This document shows positions 22,555-35,867 of a stretch of DNA of 64,000 nt, one piece after another. The DNA comes from Zeugodacus cucurbitae (taxonomy: Eukaryota > Arthropoda > Insecta > Diptera > Tephritidae), in NCBI RefSeq assembly GCF_028554725.1, contig NC_071668.1:56153732-56217731 (forward strand), written 5' to 3'. Every line of letters begins with the position of its first letter. The first letter of the stretch is position 1. The translations under genes and the position numbers were made by a program. Below the pieces are notes generated by a model, which made no database searches, had not been told where the DNA came from, and saw nothing but the letters and a program-made list of their open reading frames with translations.

Positions 22555-22682
22555 GAGCCAACAACACGCGGTGTTCCCAAGCGGTCCCCCATCTAAGTAC
22601 TAACCGCGCCCGCTATCCCGACGCTGCTTAATTTCGGTGATCGGACGAGAACCGATGTATTCAGCGTGGTATGGTCGTTGGC
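22555..22682 (-). rRNA. 5S rRNA copy 37 (128-nt insertion form)
   Basis: Insertion form; twin of copy 42. Confidence 0.97.
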
Positions 22683-23183
22683 ATATGGATTTCCTAGAAT
22701 TCGTTATATGAGTAAACTACTCTTTCACGTAAGTGAGATTGGGACTATAGCCGGAGTAAAATTTCAGTTTTTATCCGGAGGCAAATTTGCACAGTCTCTT
22801 CATCACAGCCATCAGCTGTTCAACAGTTAAGCTCTTATTTCGCTATTTCGCATTTAAAATATATGTATTTCTTTAATTGATATTATCTTTTAAATGTATC
22901 TGCAAGTTTGCAGATACAATATCTAATTCTATTTCCCATAATACCGCGCATAAGTGACTCACAAAACGTAGTAGATACTATTTAACACTCTAATGTACTG
23001 GCTTATTTTAGATACTTAGATACTTTTTTTTGCTTACTATCTACCTTCGTATTCCGATACTTGTGCAATGTTGCGTATACTGCCCAAAAAAAAAAATGAG
23101 ACTTTCTGAAAATAAAAAATAAAAAACAACAACAACTAGGAAAGTATTTAAAAACTTTGACAAAAAGGTAAAAAAGTTGTTGG

Positions 23184-23311
23184 GAGCCAACAACACGCGG
23201 TGTTCCCAAGCGGTCCCCCATCTAAGTACTAACCGCGCCCGCTATCCCGACGCTGCTTAATTTCGGTGATCGGACGAGAACCGATGTATTCAGCGTGGTA
23301 TGGTCGTTGGC
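23184..23311 (-). rRNA. 5S rRNA copy 38 (128-nt insertion form)
   Basis: Insertion form; twin of copy 43. Downstream spacer carries TTGCGTATACTG. Confidence 0.97.
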
Positions 23312-23809
23312 ATATGGATTTCCTAGAATTCGTTATATGAGTAAACTACTCTTTCACGTAAGTGAGATTGGGACTATAGCCGGAGTAAAATTTCAGTTTT
23401 TATCCGGAGGCAAATTTGCACAGTCTCTTCATCACAGCCATCAGCTGGTCAACAGTTAAGCTCTTATTTCGCTATTTCGCATTTAAAATATATGTATTTC
23501 TTTAATTGATATTATCTTTTAAATGTATCTGCAAGTTTGCAGATACAATATCTAATCCTATTTCTCATAATACCGCGCATAGTGACTCACAAAACGTATT
23601 AGATACTATTTAACACTCTAATGTACTGGCTTATTTTAGATACTTAGATACTTTTTTTTGCTTACTATCTACCTTCGTATTCCGATACTTGTGCAATGTT
23701 GTGTATACTGCCAAAAAAAAAAATGAGACTTTCTGAAAAAAAAAATAAAAAACAACAACAACTAGGAAAGTATTTAAAAACTTTGACAAAAAGGTAAAAA
23801 AGTTGTTGG

Positions 23810-23937
23810 GAGCCAACAACACGCGGTGTTCCCAAGCGGTCCCCCATCTAAGTACTAACCGCGCCCGCTATCCCGACGCTGCTTAATTTCGGTGATCGGA
23901 CGAGAACCGATGTATTCAGCGTGGTATGGTCGTTGGC
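23810..23937 (-). rRNA. 5S rRNA copy 39 (128-nt insertion form)
   Basis: Insertion form; twin of copy 34. Confidence 0.97.
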
Positions 23938-24438
23938 ATATGGATTTCCTAGAATTCGTTATATGAGTAAACTACTCTTTCACGTAAGTGAGATTGGGAC
24001 TATAGCCGGAGTAAAATTTCAGTTTTTATCCGGAGGCAAATTTGCACAGTCTCTTCATCACAGCCATCAGCTGTTCAACAGTTAAGCTCTTATTTCGCTA
24101 TTTCGCATTTAAAATATATGTATTTCTTTAATTGATATTATCTTTTAAATGTATCTGCAAGTTTGCAGATACAATATCTAATCCTATTTCTCATAATACC
24201 GCGCATAGTGACTCACAAAACGTATTAGATACTATTTAACACTCTAATGTACTGGCTTATTTTAGATACTTAGATACTTTTTTTTGCTTACTATCTACCT
24301 TCGTATTCCGATACTTGTGCAATGTTGTGTATACTGCCCAAAAAAAAAAATGAGACTTTCTGAAAAAAAAAAAATAAAAAACAACAACAACTAGGAAAGT
24401 ATTTAAAAACTTTGACAAAAAGGTAAAAAAGTTGTTGG

Positions 24439-24566
24439 GAGCCAACAACACGCGGTGTTCCCAAGCGGTCCCCCATCTAAGTACTAACCGCGCCCGCTAT
24501 CCCGACGCTGCTTAATTTCGGTGATCGGACGAGAACCGATGTATTCAGCGTGGTATGGTCGTTGGC
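24439..24566 (-). rRNA. 5S rRNA copy 40 (128-nt insertion form)
   Basis: Insertion form; twin of copy 35 without its private substitution. Confidence 0.97.
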
Positions 24567-25064
24567 ATATGGATTTCCTAGAATTCGTTATATGAGTAAA
24601 CTACTCTTTCACGTAAGTGAGATTGGGACTATAGCCGGAGTAAAATTTCAGTTTTTATCCGGAGGCAAATTTGCACAGTCTCTTCATCACAGCCATCAGC
24701 TGTTCAACAGTTAAGCTCTTATTTCGCTATTTCGCATTTAAAATATATGTATTTCTTTAATTGATATTATCTTTTAAATGTATCTGCAAGTTTGCAGATA
24801 CAATATCTAATCCTATTTCTCATAATACCGCGCACAGTGACTCACAAAACGTATTAGATACTATTTAACACTCTAATGTACTGGCTTATTTTAGATACTT
24901 AGATACTTTTTTTTGCTTACTATCTACCTTCGTATTCCGATACTTGTGCAATGTTGTGTATACTGCCAAAAAAAAAATGAGACTTTCTGAAAATAAAAAA
25001 TAAAAAACAACAACAACTAGGAAAGTATTTAAAAACTTTGACAAAAAGGTAAAAAAGTTGTTGG

Positions 25065-25192
25065 GAGCCAACAACACGCGGTGTTCCCAAGCGGTCCCCC
25101 ATCTAAGTACTAACCGCGCCCGCTATCCCGACGCTGCTTAATTTCGGTGATCGGACGAGAACCGATGTATTCAGCGTGGTATGGTCGTTGGC
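25065..25192 (-). rRNA. 5S rRNA copy 41 (128-nt insertion form)
   Basis: Insertion form; twin of copy 36. Confidence 0.97.
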
Positions 25193-25691
25193 ATATGGAT
25201 TTCCTAGAATTCGTTATATGAGTAAACTACTCTTTCACGTAAGTGAGATTGGGACTATAGCCGGAGTAAAATTTCAGTTTTTATCCGGAGGCAAATTTGC
25301 ACAGTCTCTTCATCACAGCCATCAGCTGTTCAACAGTTAAGCTCTTATTTCGCTATTTCGCATTTAAAATATATGTATTTCTTTAATTGATATTATCTTT
25401 TAAATGTATCTGCAAGTTTGCAGATACAATATCTAATCCTATTTCTCATAATACCGCGCATAGTGACTCACAAAACGTATTAGATACTATTTAACACTCT
25501 AATGTACTGGCTTATTTTAGATACTTAGATACTTTTTTTTGCTTACTATCTACCTTCGTATTCCGATACTTGTGCAATGTTGTGTATACTGCCCAAAAAA
25601 AAAATGAGACTTTCTGAAAATAAAAAATAAAAAACAACAACAACTAGGAAAGTATTTAAAAACTTTGACAAAAAGGTAAAAAAGTTGTTGG

Positions 25692-25819
25692 GAGCCAACA
25701 ACACGCGGTGTTCCCAAGCGGTCCCCCATCTAAGTACTAACCGCGCCCGCTATCCCGACGCTGCTTAATTTCGGTGATCGGACGAGAACCGATGTATTCA
25801 GCGTGGTATGGTCGTTGGC
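25692..25819 (-). rRNA. 5S rRNA copy 42 (128-nt insertion form)
   Basis: Insertion form; twin of copy 37. Confidence 0.97.
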
Positions 25820-26320
25820 ATATGGATTTCCTAGAATTCGTTATATGAGTAAACTACTCTTTCACGTAAGTGAGATTGGGACTATAGCCGGAGTAAAATT
25901 TCAGTTTTTATCCGGAGGCAAATTTGCACAGTCTCTTCATCACAGCCATCAGCTGTTCAACAGTTAAGCTCTTATTTCGCTATTTCGCATTTAAAATATA
26001 TGTATTTCTTTAATTGATATTATCTTTTAAATGTATCTGCAAGTTTGCAGATACAATATCTAATTCTATTTCCCATAATACCGCGCATAAGTGACTCACA
26101 AAACGTAGTAGATACTATTTAACACTCTAATGTACTGGCTTATTTTAGATACTTAGATACTTTTTTTTGCTTACTATCTACCTTCGTATTCCGATACTTG
26201 TGCAATGTTGCGTATACTGCCCAAAAAAAAAAATGAGACTTTCTGAAAATAAAAAATAAAAAACAACAACAACTAGGAAAGTATTTAAAAACTTTGACAA
26301 AAAGGTAAAAAAGTTGTTGG

Positions 26321-26448
26321 GAGCCAACAACACGCGGTGTTCCCAAGCGGTCCCCCATCTAAGTACTAACCGCGCCCGCTATCCCGACGCTGCTTAATTT
26401 CGGTGATCGGACGAGAACCGATGTATTCAGCGTGGTATGGTCGTTGGC
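26321..26448 (-). rRNA. 5S rRNA copy 43 (128-nt insertion form)
   Basis: Insertion form; twin of copy 38. Confidence 0.97.
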
Positions 26449-26949
26449 ATATGGATTTCCTAGAATTCGTTATATGAGTAAACTACTCTTTCACGTAAGT
26501 GAGATTGGGACTATAGCCGGAGTAAAATTTCAGTTTTTATCCGGAGGCAAATTTGCACAGTCTCTTCATCACAGCCATCAGCTGGTCAACAGTTAAGCTC
26601 TTATTTCGCTATTTCGCATTTAAAATATATGTATTTCTTTAATTGATATTATCTTTTAAATGTATCTGCAAGTTTGCAGATACAATATCTAATCCTATTT
26701 CTCATAATACCGCGCATAGTGACTCACAAAACGTATTAGATACTATTTAACACTCTAATGTACTGGCTTATTTTAGATACTTAGATACTTTTTTTTGCTT
26801 ACTATCTACCTTCGTATTCCGATACTTGTGCAATGTTGTGTATACTGCCCAAAAAAAAAAAATGAGACTTTCTGAAAATAAAAAATAAAAAACAACAACA
26901 ACTAGGAAAGTATTTAAAAACTTTGACAAAAAGGTAAAAAAGTTGTTGG

Positions 26950-27077
26950 GAGCCAACAACACGCGGTGTTCCCAAGCGGTCCCCCATCTAAGTACTAACC
27001 GCGCCCGCTATCCCGACGCTGCTTAATTTCGGTGATCGGACGAGAACCGATGTATTCAGCGTGGTATGGTCGTTGGC
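26950..27077 (-). rRNA. 5S rRNA copy 44 (128-nt insertion form)
   Basis: Insertion form. First copy after the 3,137-bp block pair. Spacing 627 bp. Confidence 0.97.
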
Positions 27078-27576
27078 ATATGGATTTCCTAGAATTCGTT
27101 ATATGAGTAAACTACTCTTTCACGTAAGTGAGATTGGGACTATAGCCGGAGTAAAATTTCAGTTTTTATCCGGAGGCAAATTTGCACAGTCTCTTCATCA
27201 CAGCCATCAGCTGGTCAACAGTTAAGCTCTTATTTCGCTATTTCGCATTTAAAATATATGTATTTCTTTAATTGATATTATCTTTTAAATGTATCTGCAA
27301 GTTTGCAGATACAATATCTAATCCTATTTCTCATAATACCGCGCATAGTGACTCACAAAACGTATTAGATACTATTTAACACTCTAATGTACTGGCTTAT
27401 TTTAGATACTTAGATACTTTTTTTTGCTTACTATCTACCTTCGTATTCCGATACTTGTGCAATGTTGTGTATACTGCCAAAAAAAAAAATGAGACTTTCT
27501 GAAAAAAAAAAATAAAAAACAACAACAACTAGGAAAGTATTTAAAAACTTTGACAAAAAGGTAAAAAAGTTGTTGG

Positions 27577-27704
27577 GAGCCAACAACACGCGGTGTTCCC
27601 AAGCGGTCCCCCATCTAAGTACTAACCGCGCCCGCTATCCCGACGCTGCTTAATTTCGGTGATCGGACGAGAACCGATGTATTCAGCGTGGTATGGTCGT
27701 TGGC
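27577..27704 (-). rRNA. 5S rRNA copy 45 (128-nt insertion form)
   Basis: Insertion form, no other change seen. Spacing 630 bp to copy 46. Confidence 0.97.
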
Positions 27705-28206
27705 ATATGGATTTCCTAGAATTCGTTATATGAGTAAACTACTCTTTCACGTAAGTGAGATTGGGACTATAGCCGGAGTAAAATTTCAGTTTTTATCCGG
27801 AGGCAAATTTGCACAGTCTCTTCATCACAGCCATCAGCTGTTCAACAGTTAAGCTCTTATTTCGCTATTTCGCATTTAAAATATATGTATTTCTTTAATT
27901 GATATTATCTTTTAAATGTATCTGCAAGTTTGCAGATACAATATCTAATCCTATTTCTCATAATACCGCGCATAGTGACTCACAAAACGTATTAGATACT
28001 ATTTAACACTCTAATGTACTGGCTTATTTTAGATACTTAGATACTTTTTTTTGCTTACTATCTACCTTCGTATTCCGATACTTGTGCAATGTTGTGTATA
28101 CTGCCAAAAAAAAAAAAAATGAGACTTTCTGAAAATAAAAAATAAAAAACAACAACAACTAGGAAAGTATTTAAAAACTTTGACAAAAAGGTAAAAAAGT
28201 TGTTGG

Positions 28207-28334
28207 GAGCCAACAACACGCGGTGTTCCCAAGCGGTCCCCCATCTAAGTACTAACCGCGCCCGCTATCCCGACGCTGCTTAATTTCGGTGATCGGACGA
28301 GAACCGATGTATTCAGCGTGGTATGGTCGTTGGC
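28207..28334 (-). rRNA. 5S rRNA copy 46 (128-nt insertion form)
   Basis: Insertion form. Downstream A-run extended to about 14 bases (28105-28118). Confidence 0.97.
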
Positions 28335-28833
28335 ATATGGATTTCCTAGAATTCGTTATATGAGTAAACTACTCTTTCACGTAAGTGAGATTGGGACTAT
28401 AGCCGGAGTAAAATTTCAGTTTTTATCCGGAGGCAAATTTGCACAGTCTCTTCATCACAGCCATCAGCTGTTCAACAGTTAAGCTCTTATTTCGCTATTT
28501 CGCATTTAAAATATATGTATTTCTTTAATTGATATTATCTTTTAAATGTATCTGCAAGTTTGCAGATACAATATCTAATCCTATTTCTCATAATACCGCG
28601 CATAGTGACTCACAAAACGTATTAGATACTATTTAACACTCTAATGTACTGGCTTATTTTAGATACTTAGATACTTTTTTTTGCTTACTATCTACCTTCG
28701 TATTCCGGTACTTGTGCAATGTTGTGTATACTGCCCAAAAAAAAAATGAGACTTTCTGAAAATAAAAAATAAAAAACAACAACAACTAGGAAAGTATTTA
28801 AAAACTTTGACAAAAAGGTAAAAAAGTTGTTGG

Positions 28834-28961
28834 GAGCCAACAACACGCGGTGTTCCCAAGCGGTCCCCCATCTAAGTACTAACCGCGCCCGCTATCCCGA
28901 CGCTGCTTAATTTCGGTGATCGGACGAGAACCGATGTATTCAGCGTGGTATGGTCGTTGGC
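28834..28961 (-). rRNA. 5S rRNA copy 47 (128-nt insertion form)
   Basis: Insertion form. Downstream spacer with a private ATTCCGGTACTTG variant (about 28704-28716). Confidence 0.97.
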
Positions 28962-29462
28962 ATATGGATTTCCTAGAATTCGTTATATGAGTAAACTACT
29001 CTTTCACGTAAGTGAGATTGGGACTATAGCCGGAGTAAAATTTCAGTTTTTATCCGGAGGCAAATTTGCACAGTCTCTTCATCACAGCCATCAGCTGTTC
29101 AACAGTTAAGCTCTTATTTCGCTATTTCGCATTTAAAATATATGTATTTCTTTAATTGATATTATCTTTTAAATGTATCTGCAAGTTTGCAGATACAATA
29201 TCTAATTCTATTTCCCATAATACCGCGCATAAGTGACTCACAAAACGTAGTAGATACTATTTAACACTCTAATGTACTGGCTTATTTTAGATACTTAGAT
29301 ACTTTTTTTTGCTTACTATCTACCTTCGTATTCCGATACTTGTGCAATGTTGTGTATACTGCCCAAAAAAAAAAATGAGACTTTCTGAAAATAAAAAATA
29401 AAAAACAACAACAACTAGGAAAGTATTTAAAAACTTTGACAAAAAGGTAAAAAAGTTGTTGG

Positions 29463-29590
29463 GAGCCAACAACACGCGGTGTTCCCAAGCGGTCCCCCAT
29501 CTAAGTACTAACCGCGCCCGCTATCCCGACGCTGCTTAATTTCGGTGATCGGACGAGAACCGATGTATTCAGCGTGGTATGGTCGTTGGC
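29463..29590 (-). rRNA. 5S rRNA copy 48 (128-nt insertion form)
   Basis: Insertion form. Downstream spacer of the CATAAG/GTAGTAG family with TAATTCTATTTCCC. Confidence 0.97.
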
Positions 29591-30089
29591 ATATGGATTT
29601 CCTAGAATTCGTTATATGAGTAAACTACTCTTTCACGTAAGTGAGATTGGGACTATAGCCGGAGTAAAATTTCAGTTTTTATCCGGAGGCAAATTTGCAC
29701 AGTCTCTTCATCACAGCCATCAGCTGTTCAACAGTTAAGCTCTTATTTCGCTATTTCGCATTTAAAATATATGTATTTCTTTAATTGATATTATCTTTTA
29801 AATGTATCTGCAAGTTTGCAGATACAATATCTAATCCTATTTCTCATAATACCGCGCATAGTGACTCACAAAACGTATTAGATACTATTTAACACTCTAA
29901 TGTACTGGCTTATTTTAGATACTTAGATACTTTTTTTTGCTTACTATCTACCTTCGTATTCCGATACTTGTGCAATGTTGTGTATACTGCCCAAAAAAAA
30001 AATGAGACTTTCTGAAAATAAAAAATAAAAAACAACAACAACTAGGAAAGTATTTAAAAACTTTGACAAAAAGGTAAAAAAGTTGTTGG

Positions 30090-30217
30090 GAGCCAACAAC
30101 ACGCGGTGTTCCCAAGCGGTCCCCCATCTAAGTACTAACCGCGCCCGCTATCCCGACGCTGCTTAATTTCGGTGATCGGACGAGAACCGATGTATTCAGC
30201 GTGGTATGGTCGTTGGC
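30090..30217 (-). rRNA. 5S rRNA copy 49 (128-nt insertion form)
   Basis: Insertion form. Downstream spacer of the CATAGTG/GTATTAG family. Confidence 0.97.
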
Positions 30218-30716
30218 ATATGGATTTCCTAGAATTCGTTATATGAGTAAACTACTCTTTCACGTAAGTGAGATTGGGACTATAGCCGGAGTAAAATTTC
30301 AGTTTTTATCCGGAGGCAAATTTGCACAGTCTCTTCATCACAGCCATCAGCTGTTCAACAGTTAAGCTCTTATTTCGCTATTTCGCATTTAAAATATATG
30401 TATTTCTTTAATTGATATTATCTTTTAAATGTATCTGCAAGTTTGCAGATACAATATCTAATCCTATTTCCCATAATACCGCGCATAAGTGACTCACAAA
30501 ACGTAGTAGATACTATTTAACACTCTAATGTACTGGCTTATTTTAGATACTTAGATACTTTTTTTTGCTTACTATCTACCTTCGTATTCCGATACTTGTG
30601 CAATGTTGTGTATACTGCCAAAAAAAAAAATGAGACTTTCTGAAAAAAAAAATAAAAAACAACAACAACTAGGAAAGTATTTAAAAACTTTGACAAAAAG
30701 GTAAAAAAGTTGTTGG

Positions 30717-30844
30717 GAGCCAACAACACGCGGTGTTCCCAAGCGGTCCCCCATCTAAGTACTAACCGCGCCCGCTATCCCGACGCTGCTTAATTTCGGT
30801 GATCGGACGAGAACCGATGTATTCAGCGTGGTATGGTCGTTGGC
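30717..30844 (-). rRNA. 5S rRNA copy 50 (128-nt insertion form)
   Basis: Insertion form. Upstream spacer with the GCTGGTCAAC allele. Confidence 0.97.
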
Positions 30845-31343
30845 ATATGGATTTCCTAGAATTCGTTATATGAGTAAACTACTCTTTCACGTAAGTGAGA
30901 TTGGGACTATAGCCGGAGTAAAATTTCAGTTTTTATCCGGAGGCAAATTTGCACAGTCTCTTCATCACAGCCATCAGCTGGTCAACAGTTAAGCTCTTAT
31001 TTCGCTATTTCGCATTTAAAATATATGTATTTCTTTAATTGATATTATCTTTTAAATGTATCTGCAAGTTTGCAGATACAATATCTAATCCTATTTCTCA
31101 TAATACCGCGCATAGTGACTCACAAAACGTATTAGATACTATTTAACACTCTAATGTACTGGCTTATTTTAGATACTTAGATACTTTTTTTTGCTTACTA
31201 TCTACCTTCGTATTCCGATACTTGTGCAATGTTGTGTATACTGCCAAAAAAAAAAATGAGACTTTCTGAAAAAAAAAAATAAAAAACAACAACAACTAGG
31301 AAAGTATTTAAAAACTTTGACAAAAAGGTAAAAAAGTTGTTGG

Positions 31344-31471
31344 GAGCCAACAACACGCGGTGTTCCCAAGCGGTCCCCCATCTAAGTACTAACCGCGCCC
31401 GCTATCCCGACGCTGCTTAATTTCGGTGATCGGACGAGAACCGATGTATTCAGCGTGGTATGGTCGTTGGC
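31344..31471 (-). rRNA. 5S rRNA copy 51 (128-nt insertion form)
   Basis: Insertion form, no other change seen. Spacing 627 bp to copy 52. Confidence 0.97.
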
Positions 31472-31970
31472 ATATGGATTTCCTAGAATTCGTTATATGA
31501 GTAAACTACTCTTTCACGTAAGTGAGATTGGGACTATAGCCGGAGTAAAATTTCAGTTTTTATCCGGAGGCAAATTTGCACAGTCTCTTCATCACAGCCA
31601 TCAGCTGTTCAACAGTTAAGCTCTTATTTCGCTATTTCGCATTTAAAATATATGTATTTCTTTAATTGATATTATCTTTTAAATGTATCTGCAAGTTTGC
31701 AGATACAATATCTAATCCTATTTCTCATAATACCGCGCATAGTGACTCACAAAACGTATTAGATACTATTTAACACTCTAATGTACTGGCTTATTTTAGA
31801 TACTTAGATACTTTTTTTTGCTTACTATCTACCTTCGTATTCCGATACTTGTGCAATGTTGTGTATACTGCCAAAAAAAAAAATGAGACTTTCTGAAAAT
31901 AAAAAATAAAAAACAACAACAACTAGGAAAGTATTTAAAAACTTTGACAAAAAGGTAAAAAAGTTGTTGG

Positions 31971-32098
31971 GAGCCAACAACACGCGGTGTTCCCAAGCGG
32001 TCCCCCATCTAAGTACTAACCGCGCCCGCTATCCCGACGCTGCTTAATTTCGGTGATCGGACGAGAACCGATGTATTCAGCGTGGTATGGTCGTTGGC
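31971..32098 (-). rRNA. 5S rRNA copy 52 (128-nt insertion form)
   Basis: Insertion form, no other change seen. Spacing 628 bp to copy 53. Confidence 0.97.
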
Positions 32099-32598
32099 AT
32101 ATGGATTTCCTAGAATTCGTTATATGAGTAAACTACTCTTTCACGTAAGTGAGATTGGGACTATAGCCGGAGTAAAATTTCAGTTTTTATCCGGAGGCAA
32201 ATTTGCACAGTCTCTTCATCACAGCCATCAGCTGTTCAACAGTTAAGCTCTTATTTCGCTATTTCGCATTTAAAATATATGTATTTCTTTAATTGATATT
32301 ATCTTTTAAATGTATCTGCAAGTTTGCAGATACAATATCTAATCCTATTTCTCATAATACCGCGCATAGTGACTCACAAAACGTATTAGATACTATTTAA
32401 CACTCTAATGTACTGGCTTATTTTAGATACTTAGATACTTTTTTTTGCTTACTATCTACCTTCGTATTCCGATACTTGTGCAATGTTGTGTATACTGCCA
32501 AAAAAAAAAAATGAGACTTTCTGAAAATAAAAAATAAAAAACAACAACAACTAGGAAAGTATTTAAAAACTTTGACAAAAAGGTAAAAAAGTTGTTGG

Positions 32599-32726
32599 GA
32601 GCCAACAACACGCGGTGTTCCCAAGCGGTCCCCCATCTAAGTACTAACCGCGCCCGCTATCCCGACGCTGCTTAATTTCGGTGATCGGACGAGAACCGAT
32701 GTATTCAGCGTGGTATGGTCGTTGGC
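32599..32726 (-). rRNA. 5S rRNA copy 53 (128-nt insertion form)
   Basis: Insertion form. Upstream spacer with the GCTGGTCAAC allele. Confidence 0.97.
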
Positions 32727-33225
32727 ATATGGATTTCCTAGAATTCGTTATATGAGTAAACTACTCTTTCACGTAAGTGAGATTGGGACTATAGCCGGAG
32801 TAAAATTTCAGTTTTTATCCGGAGGCAAATTTGCACAGTCTCTTCATCACAGCCATCAGCTGGTCAACAGTTAAGCTCTTATTTCGCTATTTCGCATTTA
32901 AAATATATGTATTTCTTTAATTGATATTATCTTTTAAATGTATCTGCAAGTTTGCAGATACAATATCTAATCCTATTTCTCATAATACCGCGCATAGTGA
33001 CTCACAAAACGTATTAGATACTATTTAACACTCTAATGTACTGGCTTATTTTAGATACTTAGATACTTTTTTTTGCTTACTATCTACCTTCGTATTCCGA
33101 TACTTGTGCAATGTTGTGTATACTGCCAAAAAAAAAAATGAGACTTTCTGAAAAAAAAAAATAAAAAACAACAACAACTAGGAAAGTATTTAAAAACTTT
33201 GACAAAAAGGTAAAAAAGTTGTTGG

Positions 33226-33353
33226 GAGCCAACAACACGCGGTGTTCCCAAGCGGTCCCCCATCTAAGTACTAACCGCGCCCGCTATCCCGACGCTGCTT
33301 AATTTCGGTGATCGGACGAGAACCGATGTATTCAGCGTGGTATGGTCGTTGGC
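33226..33353 (-). rRNA. 5S rRNA copy 54 (128-nt insertion form)
   Basis: Insertion form, no other change seen. Spacing 627 bp to copy 55. Confidence 0.97.
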
Positions 33354-33852
33354 ATATGGATTTCCTAGAATTCGTTATATGAGTAAACTACTCTTTCACG
33401 TAAGTGAGATTGGGACTATAGCCGGAGTAAAATTTCAGTTTTTATCCGGAGGCAAATTTGCACAGTCTCTTCATCACAGCCATCAGCTGTTCAACAGTTA
33501 AGCTCTTATTTCGCTATTTCGCATTTAAAATATATGTATTTCTTTAATTGATATTATCTTTTAAATGTATCTGCAAGTTTGCAGATACAATATCTAATCC
33601 TATTTCTCATAATACCGCGCATAGTGACTCACAAAACGTATTAGATACTATTTAACACTCTAATGTACTGGCTTATTTTAGATACTTAGATACTTTTTTT
33701 TGCTTACTATCTACCTTCGTATTCCGATACTTGTGCAATGTTGTGTATACTGCCAAAAAAAAAAATGAGACTTTCTGAAAATAAAAAATAAAAAACAACA
33801 ACAACTAGGAAAGTATTTAAAAACTTTGACAAAAAGGTAAAAAAGTTGTTGG

Positions 33853-33980
33853 GAGCCAACAACACGCGGTGTTCCCAAGCGGTCCCCCATCTAAGTACTA
33901 ACCGCGCCCGCTATCCCGACGCTGCTTAATTTCGGTGATCGGACGAGAACCGATGTATTCAGCGTGGTATGGTCGTTGGC
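33853..33980 (-). rRNA. 5S rRNA copy 55 (128-nt insertion form)
   Basis: Insertion form, no other change seen. Spacing 629 bp to copy 56. Confidence 0.97.
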
Positions 33981-34481
33981 ATATGGATTTCCTAGAATTC
34001 GTTATATGAGTAAACTACTCTTTCACGTAAGTGAGATTGGGACTATAGCCGGAGTAAAATTTCAGTTTTTATCCGGAGGCAAATTTGCACAGTCTCTTCA
34101 TCACAGCCATCAGCTGTTCAACAGTTAAGCTCTTATTTCGCTATTTCGCATTTAAAATATATGTATTTCTTTAATTGATATTATCTTTTAAATGTATCTG
34201 CAAGTTTGCAGATACAATATCTAATCCTATTTCTCATAATACCGCGCATAGTGACTCACAAAACGTATTAGATACTATTTAACACTCTAATGTACTGGCT
34301 TATTTTAGATACTTAGATACTTTTTTTTGCTTACTATCTACCTTCGTATTCCGATACTTGTGCAATGTTGTGTATACTGCCAAAAAAAAAAAAATGAGAC
34401 TTTCTGAAAATAAAAAATAAAAAACAACAACAACTAGGAAAGTATTTAAAAACTTTGACAAAAAGGTAAAAAAGTTGTTGG

Positions 34482-34609
34482 GAGCCAACAACACGCGGTG
34501 TTCCCAAGCGGTCCCCCATCTAAGTACTAACCGCGCCCGCTATCCCGACGCTGCTTAATTTCGGTGATCGGACGAGAACCGATGTATTCAGCGTGGTATG
34601 GTCGTTGGC
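34482..34609 (-). rRNA. 5S rRNA copy 56 (128-nt insertion form)
   Basis: Insertion form, no other change seen. Spacing 628 bp to copy 57. Confidence 0.97.
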
Positions 34610-35109
34610 ATATGGATTTCCTAGAATTCGTTATATGAGTAAACTACTCTTTCACGTAAGTGAGATTGGGACTATAGCCGGAGTAAAATTTCAGTTTTTA
34701 TCCGGAGGCAAATTTGCACAGTCTCTTCATCACAGCCATCAGCTGTTCAACAGTTAAGCTCTTATTTCGCTATTTCGCATTTAAAATATATGTATTTCTT
34801 TAATTGATATTATCTTTTAAATGTATCTGCAAGTTTGCAGATACAATATCTAATCCTATTTCTCATAATACCGCGCATAGTGACTCACAAAACGTATTAG
34901 ATACTATTTAACACTCTAATGTACTGGCTTATTTTAGATACTTAGATACTTTTTTTTGCTTACTATCTACCTTCGTATTCCGATACTTGTGCAATGTTGT
35001 GTATACTGCCCAAAAAAAAAAATGAGACTTTCTGAAAATAAAAAATAAAAAACAACAACAACTAGGAAAGTATTTAAAAACTTTGACAAAAAGGTAAAAA
35101 AGTTGTTGG

Positions 35110-35237
35110 GAGCCAACAACACGCGGTGTTCCCAAGCGGTCCCCCATCTAAGTACTAACCGCGCCCGCTATCCCGACGCTGCTTAATTTCGGTGATCGGA
35201 CGAGAACCGATGTATTCAGCGTGGTATGGTCGTTGGC
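35110..35237 (-). rRNA. 5S rRNA copy 57 (128-nt insertion form)
   Basis: Insertion form, no other change seen. Spacing 630 bp to copy 58. Confidence 0.97.
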
Positions 35238-35739
35238 ATATGGATTTCCTAGAATTCGTTATATGAGTAAACTACTCTTTCACGTAAGTGAGATTGGGAC
35301 TATAGCCGGAGTAAAATTTCAGTTTTTATCCGGAGGCAAATTTGCACAGTCTCTTCATCACAGCCATCAGCTGTTCAACAGTTAAGCTCTTATTTCGCTA
35401 TTTCGCATTTAAAATATATGTATTTCTTTAATTGATATTATCTTTTAAATGTATCTGCAAGTTTGCAGATACAATATCTAATCCTATTTCCCATAATACC
35501 GCGCATAAGTGACTCACAAAACGTAGTAGATACTATTTAACACTCTAATGTACTGGCTTATTTTAGATACTTAGATACTTTTTTTTTGCTTACTATCTAC
35601 CTTCGTATTCCGATACTTGTGCAATGTTGTGTATACTGCCAAAAAAAACAAAATGAGACTTTCTGAAAAAAAAAATAAAAAACAACAACAACTAGGAAAG
35701 TATTTAAAAACTTTGACAAAAAGGTAAAAAAGTTGTTGG

Positions 35740-35867
35740 GAGCCAACAACACGCGGTGTTCCCAAGCGGTCCCCCATCTAAGTACTAACCGCGCCCGCTA
35801 TCCCGACGCTGCTTAATTTCGGTGATCGGACGAGAACCGATGTATTCAGCGTGGTATGGTCGTTGGC
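35740..35867 (-). rRNA. 5S rRNA copy 58 (128-nt insertion form)
   Basis: Insertion form. Downstream spacer with the interrupted A8-C-A4 run (as at copies 25 and 33). Confidence 0.97.

Larger units (their letters stand above)
20610..23710. repeat. 3,137-bp five-unit block, copy A (copies 34-38)
   Basis: Copies 34-38 recur as copies 39-43 at exactly 3,137 bp. Shared rare markers include GCGCACAGTGACTC (about 21695 and 24832) and TTGCGTATACTG (about 23071 and 26208). Confidence 0.88.
23747..26847. repeat. 3,137-bp five-unit block, copy B (copies 39-43)
   Basis: Second copy of 20610-23710 in tandem. The match ends at about 26848, where the A-run pattern changes before copy 44. Confidence 0.88.
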
